From Burkholderia sp. Ac-20379 (GTDB lineage: Bacteria; Pseudomonadota; Gammaproteobacteria; Burkholderiales; Burkholderiaceae), in the NCBI RefSeq assembly GCF_017104645.1, contig NZ_JAAGPF010000012.1, forward strand, positions 1 through 51,041: a stretch of 51,041 bases of DNA, given 5' to 3'. The translations under genes were made by a program, and so were the position numbers. Shown here piece by piece: positions 15,988 through 24,151 of this stretch. Positions within the stretch are counted from its first letter, which is position 1. Every line of letters starts with the position of its first letter. Below the pieces are notes generated by a model, which was not told where the DNA came from, did not search any database, and saw nothing but the letters and a program-made list of their open reading frames with translations.

Positions 15988-17343
15988 TTAACGTTCAGGC
16001 CCAGCTACGGAGGCCTGATATCGAATTGCTGACGTGACAGCAATTCTTCTAATTGGATCGGGAGGCAGCCACGTTGGGCCATCAAAGCCTAAAACGTCCG
16101 TTAGAGCTTGCGATGAGATTCCCATTGCCATCTCACCCAACAACTTTCCAAATACACTACCCTTCAAAACGCCGGCACCGTTGCAACCAACCGAAGCATA
16201 AAGTCCAGGTCGAAGCTCGCCGAAATAAGATGCCCCATTTCGAGTCAGCGCTGTTGTTCCGCCCCAGGTATATTCGAACTCGTGAGAGTTCATCTGCGGA
16301 TACCGACGCTTGTAGCAATCAGTAAGCAGCTCGCGAGTTTTAACAGGTGATTGCTCACTCTCATAGGAATATGCACTTCTGACCATCATTCTTCCGTCTT
16401 GTATGCGACGCAAGGTAGTGCCAAGCCGGTTGGCGGGAATAACGCCCCATTCCTTTGAATCCCCCAACTTACCAAGCTCGGAATCCGAAAGCCGAGGAGT
16501 TACCGCCGCGTAGGTAAAAATTGTGAAGAGGCGCTCTCGCAGGAGGCCAAGTTTTTTCGCGAATCCGTTATTGGCAATGATGATGCGGTCGGCAATATAT
16601 TCACCGCCCACAGTCGTGACAACGAACGGCTTGGCTTCATCAACAGCCAGAACCGCCACCCCCTCGAGAAGCGTGACATTCTTTGGCAGCGAATCTGCTA
16701 GCCCTCGAATCAGCGCCGCGGGTTGAACGAACACGTTGTTGGGCGAATGGAACCCGTACGAATAGTAAGGCGTCCCAAGTTTTTCGGCCAAACCATCTCG
16801 GTCAAATTCTGTGAACGATACTCCCCACTCTTTGTACTGTTCGATTACTGAACGCAGGCTCTCAACGCCTTTGCGCCCAGCTGCAGCATGATATTTCCCG
16901 GCCGGATTCCATCCGCAATCAATGCGATTCTCACGAACCAACTCCGCGAGCCAATTCCTGCCGTCGTCGTACATGCGAATCTGTTTGCGTGCAACCTCAA
17001 GAGGACTGGTATGTCCACCCATCTTCGTGTTGTGAGGCAAGTCGATGATGAATCCGGAATTTCTTCCAGCCGACCCTTCGCCAATTGTCGACGCCTCGAT
17101 CACCAGAACCTCTTCTCCCGGTCGCAACTCCGCCATGCGCCTCGCGGCGGCAAGACCGGTAAAGCCTCCACCAATCACTATCGATGCGTATCGGGACTTG
17201 GTTGACGATTGGTGGATTTGGCGCTCAGGCAGCATCGCGTTCCAGCCGGAACGTTGTTTATATACCGGCGCTACGTCAGCCGCTCTCCGGTCACTGGAAG
17301 ATTGTTGGGTGTTCATCGCCGAATTAATTTTCAAAGTCAACAT
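15988..17343 (-). CDS. FAD-dependent amine/amino-acid oxidoreductase (DAO family)
   Basis: The 451-residue protein has an N-terminal extension of about 50 residues, the FAD-binding motif SIVIGGGFTGLAAARRM (about 53-70), the acid end of the Rossmann fold in VLVIEAS, GSAGRNSGFI after it, and a C-terminal GLYASVGCNGAGVLKGS segment that closes the FAD site. The order matches DAO-family enzymes such as gamma-glutamylputrescine oxidases. The start may instead be the ATG at 17316. LysR lies 99 nt upstream, and RidA and the MFS transporter are downstream. The exact substrate cannot be read from sequence; an amine or imino acid is likely. Confidence 0.87.
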   Translation of the reverse strand: MLTLKINSAMNTQQSSSDRRAADVAPVYKQRSGWNAMLPERQIHQSSTKSRYASIVIGGGFTGLAAARRMAELRPGEEVLVIEASTIGEGSAGRNSGFIIDLPHNTKMGGHTSPLEVARKQIRMYDDGRNWLAELVRENRIDCGWNPAGKYHAAAGRKGVESLRSVIEQYKEWGVSFTEFDRDGLAEKLGTPYYSYGFHSPNNVFVQPAALIRGLADSLPKNVTLLEGVAVLAVDEAKPFVVTTVGGEYIADRIIIANNGFAKKLGLLRERLFTIFTYAAVTPRLSDSELGKLGDSKEWGVIPANRLGTTLRRIQDGRMMVRSAYSYESEQSPVKTRELLTDCYKRRYPQMNSHEFEYTWGGTTALTRNGASYFGELRPGLYASVGCNGAGVLKGSVFGKLLGEMAMGISSQALTDVLGFDGPTWLPPDPIRRIAVTSAIRYQASVAGPER

Positions 17344-17442
17344 TACCTAGTGGCGGAAATGCCGCACACCTCCATCAACCACGACTCGAATGTACGACGT
17401 CGCGGCCGCTAACCGTTCGTTTGAAGCGCTATTTCCGAAGAA

Positions 17443-18405
17443 TCAGCTTAGCTGCAGTTTCGGGATCGAGTCAGGGAGCAACCTTTTTATCTCAGGGAAT
17501 ACCGATACTTCCAACACTCGCCGACTTGTTTGATAAAAATAGTCGACAGTTTCTTCGTATTCTCCAATACGTGACACTTGGTATATGGTCCGAGTAAGAG
17601 GAGGCCCGCTGATCGGAAGCACACAAACGTCCCTCAAATAGCCCCGACTCTGCAAAAGAACCAAGGGCGTAGTGATCGCCCAGCCGAGATCAGCCGCGAC
17701 CATCGACAAGACGACGTCTGACGCGTCGATCTCCAGATGGCGTTTAGCCGATATGCCCCGACGTCTGAGATATCGTTCGGTCAATGCGCCATAGTGCGAG
17801 CTGGTACTGAAGCGCACTAGTGGCAACTGACGTGCAATTTCAGCGATGTTCCCTTCTTGAAATCGATCCTTTTGCGCAGCCGGCAACACCACCATAAACG
17901 GCTCGCTGAACAGTGGACGTCGAACCAGTCGATCCATATCCTCAAGCGCGTCAGAGGTCACTATCAAGTCCAGTTGCCGCTGCAGAAGGGCTTGCGAATG
18001 CCGATATGCCAGCCCCGCCCACAGAACCACCTGGTGTCCTTGCCCTATCGCCTCTTTCACTACGGCCGGTCCGACGGTGGCTGCGTACGAGTCGATCATG
18101 CCAATCCGAATCTCGGGTCGATTGGCTGCATCGGCCTCTCGCGCATTTGCCAGAAGACGGCTCATCTCCTCCACTACCGAATTCGCGTCTCTACGCAGTG
18201 CGATTCCTGCAGGAGTTAGCCTGATTGGGCGACGACTACGATCCAAAACTTTCGTCCCCAAAATCTCTTCGATCTGCGCGATCGTCTGAGATACAGCAGA
18301 CTGTGTGACGCCGAGACGGGAAGCCGCTCCAGATACGCTTCCTTCACTCGCCACGGCTTCGAACACTTGAAGCGCCCGGATCTCTAATCGGGAAAGTTCC
18401 GCCAT
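17443..18405 (-). CDS. LysR-family regulator of the oxidase/RidA/transporter module
   Basis: The 320-residue protein has an N-terminal winged helix-turn-helix (about 7-65: FEAVASEGSVSGAASRLGVTQSAVSQTIAQIE) and a periplasmic-binding-like effector domain (about 95-300). It is first in the minus-strand set and 99 nt from the oxidase. That gap has no obvious palindrome, but a perfect 7-bp inverted repeat lies 62 nt upstream of its own start, suggesting autoregulation. It probably activates the downstream genes in response to their substrate. Confidence 0.9.
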   Translation of the reverse strand: MAELSRLEIRALQVFEAVASEGSVSGAASRLGVTQSAVSQTIAQIEEILGTKVLDRSRRPIRLTPAGIALRRDANSVVEEMSRLLANAREADAANRPEIRIGMIDSYAATVGPAVVKEAIGQGHQVVLWAGLAYRHSQALLQRQLDLIVTSDALEDMDRLVRRPLFSEPFMVVLPAAQKDRFQEGNIAEIARQLPLVRFSTSSHYGALTERYLRRRGISAKRHLEIDASDVVLSMVAADLGWAITTPLVLLQSRGYLRDVCVLPISGPPLTRTIYQVSRIGEYEETVDYFYQTSRRVLEVSVFPEIKRLLPDSIPKLQLS

Positions 18406-18466
18406 TCCGACTCCTCATATAAGCCATGTTAATTCACGATCAAAAAATCGGTACCTTTTCTCGATC

Positions 18467-18485
18467 ATATTAGACAAACTAATAT
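18467..18485. promoter_or_regulatory. Perfect palindrome upstream of the LysR gene
   Basis: ATATTAG (18467-18473), a 5-nt spacer ACAAA and CTAATAT (18479-18485) form a perfect inverted repeat. It contains a T-N11-A core typical of LysR-type boxes and lies 62 nt upstream of the LysR start. Confidence 0.55.
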
Positions 18486-19044
18486 CAGTGATCAAACTTG
18501 CTTTATATGCATCGGTAAAAACCCGCCCCCTTGGCCAGATCATGATTCTCGTCATCCGGCTTAGCGTGGTCTGGCGCAATAGGCGACGCAAAGTTATCGC
18601 GAGATGTGAGCGGGGAGAGCGGCTCGACCGAAACGGACTCCCGTTCGGAAGACGCTCAGGAAGAATCAGGCGGAGAAGGCCGAGTAGATAGAGCAAACCG
18701 GCGCGCCACCCAAGGTCAGAAGCGCGCTTACTCTGTGCGAGATTCCTGCCCCTCAGGATGCTTGCTGGTGCACCTAGCGTTAACGAGAGTCGCCCGAAGA
18801 TGCACACGAACCTAGGCTGATGGAGTCACCCTTCTTAAGCTTCAGGGCATCCCCAACGGCTCTGACATGCAACGCCGCCGTCCCGGAATGAATGTGTGGC
18901 GCCCCCCTTCTCTTGGGAGCGGGGAGACGCTACCAGCAGCGCCACGTGCGCCATCTTGATGGATGCTCCAGAAAGCACCCGCTCGCAAGAACACCTCCCC
19001 CGCCAAACCGACACCTCCCCCGAACAGCGGCGGGGTAACCAGCA

Positions 19045-19078
19045 AATCCCAACAAAAATTTGAACAACTTTTGGGATT
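19045..19078. promoter_or_regulatory. Inverted repeat upstream of madL
   Basis: AATCCCAA (19045-19052) and TTGGGATT (19071-19078) are perfectly complementary around an 18-nt AT-rich spacer. The pair lies about 180 nt before madL, where a regulator of malonate genes could bind; a hairpin is also possible. Confidence 0.35.
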
Positions 19079-19260
19079 AATTGATGTTCGGAATCAAAAA
19101 GCCCGGACAACTTCATAAATGCGCGATTCTGGCCGGACTAGACTGTCTCGGCCGGTACGCTCGTCGTCCGGCGCCACGAGGCCCGAGAACGCGTTCGCAG
19201 CGACGAACCGCCGGGCGGCGGCCCTGCCGCCGAACCATCCAAACAGACATGGAGACAATC

Positions 19261-19650
19261 ATGATCATCTACGGCACCGCGCTGCTCGCGTTCTGCCATC
19301 TTGCCGGCCTGTTCCTCGGCGATCTGCTCGGCGCCGCCATCGGCGTGAAAACCAATGTCGGCGGCGTCGGCATCGCGATGCTGCTGCTGATCGTGCTGCG
19401 CATCTGGCTGCACCGCCGCGGCTGGCTTCCGAAAGAATCCGAAGCAGGCGTGACGTTCTGGGGCGCGATGTACATCCCGGTGGTGGTGGCGATGGCGGCC
19501 AACCAGAACGTGGTGGCCGCGCTCAAGGGCGGCCCGGTCGCGCTGCTCGCGGCGATCGGCGCGGTGGCCGTGTGCGCCTGCTGCATCGCCGTGCTTTCGC
19601 GCATCGGCAACGACGATTCCGATCCGGCCTTCGCGCCGGCCAAGCAATAA
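19261..19650 (+). CDS. madL: Malonate transporter subunit MadL
   Basis: The 129-residue membrane protein has four helices and the family start MIIYGTALLAFCHLAGLFLGDLLG, followed by GVKTNVGGVGIAMLLLI. MadL and MadM form the two-subunit malonate carrier, probably a malonate/Na+ symporter. The ATG at 19261 was chosen because it matches family N-termini and has GGAGAC 6 nt upstream; an in-frame ATG at 19249 would cover that site. MadM follows after 12 nt. Malonate decarboxylase genes, which usually precede madLM, are missing: the island lies there instead. Confidence 0.93.
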   Translation: MIIYGTALLAFCHLAGLFLGDLLGAAIGVKTNVGGVGIAMLLLIVLRIWLHRRGWLPKESEAGVTFWGAMYIPVVVAMAANQNVVAALKGGPVALLAAIGAVAVCACCIAVLSRIGNDDSDPAFAPAKQ

Positions 19651-19662
19651 GCGGAGGCCCGG

Positions 19663-20430
19663 ATGATTTCCATGCTCGAGAAAGTCGTTGCGCACAACGG
19701 CCTGGTGGCCGCGTTCGCGCTGGTCGGCATCGTCATGTGGGTATCGATGATGCTGTCGAAATTCCTGACGCGCGGCCGCGTGCACGGCTCGGCGTTCGCA
19801 ATCCTGATCGGCCTCGCGCTGGCCTGGGTGGGCGGCGTGGTCACGCACGGCGAGAAAGGCATCGCCGACGTGCCGCTGTTCGCCGGCGTCGGCCTGATGG
19901 GCGGCGCGATGCTGCGCGACTTCGCGATCGTCGCCACCGCGTTCGAAGTGCAGGCCAGCGAGGCGCGCCGCGCCGGGATGATCGGCGTGGTGTCGCTGCT
20001 GCTCGGCACGGTGCTGCCGTTCATCGTCGGCGCGCTGGTGGCGCGTGCGTTCGGCTATACCGACGCCGTCAGCATGACCACCATCGGCGCGGGCGCCGTC
20101 ACCTACATCGTCGGCCCGGTCACGGGCGCGGCGATCGGCGCCAGCTCGGACGTGATCGCGCTGAGCATCGCCACCGGGCTCGTGAAGGCCATCATCGTGA
20201 TGGTCGGCACGCCGCTCGCGGCCGGCTTCCTCGGCCTGCGCACGCCGCGCTCGGCGATGATCTTCGGCGGCCTGGCCGGCACCGTCAGCGGCGTGACCGC
20301 CGGGCTGGCCGCCACCGACCGCCGCCTCGTGCCGTACGGCGCGCTGATCTCGACGTTCCACACCGGTGTCGGCTGCCTGCTCGGGCCGTCGGTGCTGTTC
20401 TTCGCGACGCGCGCGATCGTCGGCAGTTGA
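19663..20430 (+). CDS. madM: Malonate transporter subunit MadM
   Basis: This 255-residue protein has about eight hydrophobic helices and typical MadM stretches (NGLVAAFALVG, SKFLTRGRVHGSAFAILIGLALAW, GAVTYIVGPVTGAAIGASSDVIALSIATG). It pairs with MadL for malonate uptake across the inner membrane. GGAGG precedes the ATG by 7 nt, and the genes are 12 nt apart, so they form one transcript. A GC-rich hairpin follows the stop codon. Confidence 0.94.
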   Translation: MISMLEKVVAHNGLVAAFALVGIVMWVSMMLSKFLTRGRVHGSAFAILIGLALAWVGGVVTHGEKGIADVPLFAGVGLMGGAMLRDFAIVATAFEVQASEARRAGMIGVVSLLLGTVLPFIVGALVARAFGYTDAVSMTTIGAGAVTYIVGPVTGAAIGASSDVIALSIATGLVKAIIVMVGTPLAAGFLGLRTPRSAMIFGGLAGTVSGVTAGLAATDRRLVPYGALISTFHTGVGCLLGPSVLFFATRAIVGS

Positions 20431-20438
20431 TCCGGCGA

Positions 20439-20469
20439 AACGGGGCGGCCGCCGGCCGCTCCGCCCGTT
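20439..20469 (+). terminator. GC-rich hairpin after madM
   Basis: AACGGGGCGG (20439-20448) pairs with CCGCCCGTT (20461-20469) with one bulged G, 8 nt after the madM stop. The T content downstream is low, so it may be only a partial terminator before the small downstream gene. Confidence 0.4.
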
Positions 20470-20479
20470 CCCTTCTCCC

Positions 20480-20923
20480 ATGCCCCGCCACGCCTCCCAT
20501 CCGCTCGACGGCCCGCTGCCGGCCCGCGAGCAACGCGATCTCCAGCTCAAGCATCACCTCGCGTTCGCGCGCCTGCGCGACGACGGCCGCGATCCCGCGC
20601 CGCTCGCCGTGCTCGCGAACGTGGTGCGCCTTGCCGCGGCGCTGGGCGGCAACGCCGATCCCGATGCGGCGCAACTCGCCGCCGCAGCCGAGGCCGCGCT
20701 CGAACGCACGTACCTGCGCGGCGCGCCGTACCGGCTCGACGAAGCCGGCCGCGACGTGCTCGCGGCGCTCCTCGCGCTGCACGACGCGCAACTCGCCGCC
20801 GCCACGGTCGGCCATTATCTCGATGCCTGGCGCGCCGTACGCCGAATCAATGCGGAGCGCGCCAGCGCCGCCGCGATCGTTGCGCCCGCAACGTTGAAGC
20901 GAAAAACCCTCGCCACGGCCTGA
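20480..20923 (+). CDS. Helical hypothetical protein of a betaproteobacterial family
   Basis: The 147-residue protein is Ala/Leu-rich and all-helical. Its opening (HPLDGPLPAREQRDLQLKHHLAFARLRDDGRD) and its later ALLALHDAQLAAATVGHYLDAW resemble a family of small proteins of unknown role found in Burkholderiales and their phages. No signal peptide or membrane helix is present. It starts 50 nt after madM without a clear ribosome-binding site, so linkage to malonate transport is uncertain. Confidence 0.6.
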   Translation: MPRHASHPLDGPLPAREQRDLQLKHHLAFARLRDDGRDPAPLAVLANVVRLAAALGGNADPDAAQLAAAAEAALERTYLRGAPYRLDEAGRDVLAALLALHDAQLAAATVGHYLDAWRAVRRINAERASAAAIVAPATLKRKTLATA

Positions 20924-21394
20924 CGATTTACGGCAGCGGAAATGCTATTGCGCCACGCATAACGCGATACCGCACCGCATTGCCTTTCATTCGAATTCGA
21001 TTGGAAGCCAATCGACACACAATTAGAAAATTCCGGAAAGCCTGTTCGTAATTACCTCACAAGATAAGGCCCGGATTTTCTCTCGACGCCTTCCTCCATT
21101 TCTCGCACACCGGGCTGCCACGCCCACTGGACAAGGCCTCGGCGCGATCTCAGCCAGCTTTCGCTTTTCATTCATCGGAAAAATGTCACCTGTCCAAATT
21201 ACGATCTGTGTAATATCTCGAACGACACAACGAAAGCTTGTCGCGAAACCGTTTACACCGCGCGACATGCGACGACCAACACCGGAATCGGTATTTTTCG
21301 GCATGACGCTCCGTTAAAAAAGCAAAAAATCGGGCGATTTTTCCGAAAATGGATTAACCGCCGGTATTTTAAAAATAACGGGCAATAACAATAG
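20924..21394. other. AT-richer intergenic region before the AraC gene
   Basis: These 471 nt carry no credible ORF. They include a symmetric AAAAATCGGGCGATTTTT element at about 21325-21342 that could form a terminator-like hairpin or an operator, and AT-rich promoter-like sequence just before the AraC-type gene. Confidence 0.5.
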
Positions 21395-22453
21395 ATGAGT
21401 ACGAATTCCGAGGGGCTGAGTTACCGTTTTTCGACGGCCTATGCGCCCGCGCGCGAACGCTTCGATGCCTGGCGCGCGGATACCGGCGCGCTGTTCGACA
21501 TCGGCATGCTGGAAGACGACCGCGTGCCATACGATTCGCAGTTCGATTTCACGCTGCTCGACCAGATCATGTTCGGCGGCCGCCACTGGCTGCATCCCGA
21601 GCATCGGGTCGATCACGCGATGAGCCGCTCGCCGCAGCGGATCCGCTCCGATGGCCTCGACGGCTATTACCTGCAACTGCAGCTCAGCGAAACGCTGTAC
21701 GGCACGGCCGGCCGCAACACCACGATGCACATCGGCCCCGGCGACATGTGCGTGCTCGACCTGGCCACGCCGTTCGACCTGAAGGTGACCACCGGCGACA
21801 CCATCTGCATGGTGATTCCGCGCGACCTGCTGCCGGCCGGCGCGGCTTCGCTGCACGGCCGTTCGCTGTCGCACGGCATGGGCGGGCTGCTGGCGGACTA
21901 TCTGCGATCGCTGCGCCGGAACATCCCGCAGGTGGGCGCCGACGAGATGCCCTACGCGATCCAGGCCACCAAGAACATGCTGGTGGCCTGCCTCGCGCCG
22001 ACGCTCGACACGCTCAAGCAGGCCGAGACCGAACTCGATGCGATGTTCGTGAACCGCGTGAAGGACTACATCGAGCAGCACCTGCTGTCGCCGGATCTGA
22101 CGCCGGACAGCATCTGCAAGGCGATGGGGATTTCGCGTTCGAAGCTCTACCGCCTGTTCGAGCCGACCGGCGGCGTGGCGCGGCTGATCCAGCACAAGCG
22201 GCTGCATCGCGCGCGCAACGTGCTGATCGATCCCACCGCCAAGCGCATGCGGATTTCCGAGGTGGCGTGGCGGCACGGCTTCGTCAACGAGAAGCACTTC
22301 AGCCGGCTGTTCAAGGAGAAGTTCGGCGCCACGCCGAGCGAGATCTCGGCGCGCGAGTTCCGGCGCGAATCGGTGTGGGCGCAAGCTTCCGCCGAGCAGG
22401 CGGCCGCGGCGAACAATTTCAGCGAGTGGATGCGCGCGTTCGTGTCGTTCTGA
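21395..22453 (+). CDS. AraC-family transcriptional regulator
   Basis: The 352-residue protein has an N-terminal AraC-binding-like domain (about 10-180) of the type that ends in GPGDMCVLDLATPFDLKVT, and a C-terminal pair of helix-turn-helix motifs (about 215-320). The second carries ISEVAWRHGFVNEKHFSRLFKEKFGATPSE, the family signature. It is monocistronic, with a GC hairpin after its stop. The target is unclear: neither madLM (upstream) nor the convergent secreted-protein gene is an obvious partner. Confidence 0.92.
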   Translation: MSTNSEGLSYRFSTAYAPARERFDAWRADTGALFDIGMLEDDRVPYDSQFDFTLLDQIMFGGRHWLHPEHRVDHAMSRSPQRIRSDGLDGYYLQLQLSETLYGTAGRNTTMHIGPGDMCVLDLATPFDLKVTTGDTICMVIPRDLLPAGAASLHGRSLSHGMGGLLADYLRSLRRNIPQVGADEMPYAIQATKNMLVACLAPTLDTLKQAETELDAMFVNRVKDYIEQHLLSPDLTPDSICKAMGISRSKLYRLFEPTGGVARLIQHKRLHRARNVLIDPTAKRMRISEVAWRHGFVNEKHFSRLFKEKFGATPSEISAREFRRESVWAQASAEQAAAANNFSEWMRAFVSF

Positions 22454-22462
22454 ACAATGGCG

Positions 22463-22482
22463 CGCCGCGTGGGTTCGCGGCG
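22463..22482. terminator. Hairpin between convergent genes
   Basis: CGCCGCG (22463-22469) and CGCGGCG (22476-22482) pair perfectly around a 6-nt loop in the gap between the AraC gene and the convergent secreted-protein gene. There is no T run. Confidence 0.35.
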
Positions 22483-22507
22483 CAAGTCACGATCGGGAAG
22501 GTGCGGC

Positions 22508-22990
22508 TTACTCGGGCTGGCTGTCGCGCACCCGCTTGGCCAGTCGCTCGTAATAGGCCGCGGAGCCGCGATTGCCGGCCGCCGTGAAGCGCTTCGCCGT
22601 GAGGTGCGCGGCATTCACCGCCAGATCGAACAGCGAATCCGAGGTGCTGCCTTCCATCGAGCGCGAAGTCGCGTTGTTCAGCCCCGAATCGAACTGCTCC
22701 ACCGGTTCCAGGCCCGTACTGGTGATCATCAAGCCGCGCATGGGCCGCCCGGCCTTCATGTCGCCGAGAAAGAACTGATACGGCTCGGCCGTGCCCACGC
22801 GCATCACGCCCGCGCCATCCGCGGCGCCGCCCGGGCACGGGCCCAGCCAGCGCGCCGCCTGGCCGGCGAATTCGGCCGGCGCCGCGGCGCGGCAGGCCAC
22901 GTCGTCAGCCGCGGCCGCGGCTGCGGCCGTGCAGATGAACGCCGCGCCCAGCGTCGCGGCGCAGCCCAGGATCCAACGTCGTGCATGCAT
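22508..22990 (-). CDS. Secreted hypothetical protein
   Basis: The 160-residue protein starts with a signal peptide (MHARRW, a hydrophobic core, then a run of alanines cleaved near residue 30). The mature part has two cysteines early on (CRAAAP and GPCPGG), a GVMRVGTAEPYQFFLGDM strand-like stretch and a helical tail. The family is not recognised. The ATG at 22990 was preferred over a longer frame because it gives a clean signal peptide. It begins 38 nt after the repeat-lipoprotein gene on the same strand, so it probably belongs to that envelope gene block. Confidence 0.65.
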   Translation of the reverse strand: MHARRWILGCAATLGAAFICTAAAAAAADDVACRAAAPAEFAGQAARWLGPCPGGAADGAGVMRVGTAEPYQFFLGDMKAGRPMRGLMITSTGLEPVEQFDSGLNNATSRSMEGSTSDSLFDLAVNAAHLTAKRFTAAGNRGSAAYYERLAKRVRDSQPE

Positions 22991-23028
22991 GGCGAAAACC
23001 CTTTTCGAAGGAAAGCCGGCTCCGCCGC

Positions 23029-24039
23029 TCAATTCTGAATCAGCGGATTCAAGGTGGTGCACAGGAACCCCGTGCAATTCTTCGGCACAAAGTACACCGA
23101 AACAATCGACGCCGTCGAGGCGCCGAACGCCATGTCGCTGAAATACGCGTTGCCCTGCGCGCCGAGCGTGTTCGATTGCGTGACGAACCCGGCGCTGGTC
23201 AGTTGCTGCGTGACGGCCTGATACGTGAACGTCGGCGATTGCGTCTGGTCCTTCACATACACCGTGGCCGAACTGCTGCCGAACACCTGCGTGCCCTTGG
23301 CGCGGAAGCCGCGCGCGCCCTCGGCGTTGGCCTGCGTGACGAAATCGCTCGCGCTGGCCGATTCGGCGGGCGCCTCGTAGGCGTAGGTCGCGCCCGATGC
23401 GCCGTTCTTCGCGTAGAGGTTCAGGAACGCGCCGCCGATGAAATACGGCCCGACGAACCAGTAGCCCGATTGCCCTTGCGCGTTGGCCTGCACGAGGAAA
23501 TCGGCCGGACTCGCGGAGTTCGATTGAAACTGGTAGCTGTAGGTGGCCGACGAGCCGTCGTTGCGATACAGCGTGCCGTAGGTCAGGTCGCTGTCGTAGC
23601 GGAAGCCGCGCGCGCCTTCCGCATTCATCTGCGCGAGATACGCGCTCTGCGTGGTTTGCGTGACCGGCAGCTCGTAGGTATAGGTGCTGGCCGAGCCGTC
23701 GTTCACGTAGATCGAATGCTGCGAGCTGGCGTCGCCCGAGAAGAACTCGTCGCCGACGTAGCGAAAGCCCTTCGCGCCTTCGGCGTTGAGTTGCGTCAGG
23801 AAGCTCGCGGCATCGTTGGCGGGCGTCAACGCCTCGAAACGCGACGTGAACGTGCTGCTGCCAGTGCCCGGCGAACCGGTTCCCGACGAGCCGCCCGCCC
23901 CCGACGACGCGCCGCCGCCCGAGCTAGCCGACGAACCCGACGACGAGGAACCCGATGCGACGGGCGACGAATCGTCCCCGCCGCCGCAGGCGGACAGGGT
24001 CAGACAGGCGAGCGCAACCAGCGCGGCGGCTTTTTTCAT
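23029..24039 (-). CDS. Tandem-repeat surface lipoprotein
   Basis: The 336-residue protein has a lipoprotein signal (lipobox LSAC, Cys18) and a Ser/Gly low-complexity linker (about 22-65). About five imperfect repeats of 46-50 residues follow (about 75-320), each built on the plan FLxQxNAEGAxGFRY, about 10 residues, LYxxDGxSATYTYE. NAEGAKGFRY, NAEGARGFRY, NAQGQSGYWF, NAEGARGFRA and NTLGAQGNAY mark successive units. Two late cysteines (CTGFLC) end the protein. Repeat architecture and tyrosine content suggest a surface-exposed or self-associating protein. It follows the CsgG-like gene after 112 nt, which may be relevant to its export. Confidence 0.75.
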   Translation of the reverse strand: MKKAAALVALACLTLSACGGGDDSSPVASGSSSSGSSASSGGGASSGAGGSSGTGSPGTGSSTFTSRFEALTPANDAASFLTQLNAEGAKGFRYVGDEFFSGDASSQHSIYVNDGSASTYTYELPVTQTTQSAYLAQMNAEGARGFRYDSDLTYGTLYRNDGSSATYSYQFQSNSASPADFLVQANAQGQSGYWFVGPYFIGGAFLNLYAKNGASGATYAYEAPAESASASDFVTQANAEGARGFRAKGTQVFGSSSATVYVKDQTQSPTFTYQAVTQQLTSAGFVTQSNTLGAQGNAYFSDMAFGASTASIVSVYFVPKNCTGFLCTTLNPLIQN

Positions 24040-24151
24040 GGCGACCTCGAAAGATTGAAGCGATGGAAAGGCGACGCGCAGGCCACGGCCCGCAAGCGAC
24101 GAGGCAGGCCGCGCGGCGGCCGCAGGGCCGCCGCGCGTCGCGGAGAAATGC

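Larger units (their letters stand above)
18406..19260. other. Island right-edge intergenic region
   Basis: These 855 nt separate the LysR gene from madL and mark the return from island to core composition. I see no convincing gene. Frames of 60-130 codons on either strand lack family patterns. The stretch contains the LysR-proximal palindrome, a direct repeat of ACACCTCCCCCG at about 18991 and 19014, and an 8-bp inverted repeat before madL. The middle may hold eroded mobile-element sequence, but I could not match it to a known IS. Confidence 0.5.

Noticed and set aside
18415-18807. A 130-codon minus-strand frame upstream of the LysR gene
   Set aside because: It runs through the palindrome and promoter region, and its residues show no family or domain pattern.
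3215-19041. GGGGTAACCA repeated at 3215-3224 and 19032-19041, possible island attachment sites
   Set aside because: A 10-bp match between two ~1-kb edge regions is expected by chance, the flanks do not extend the match, and no integrase gene is present.
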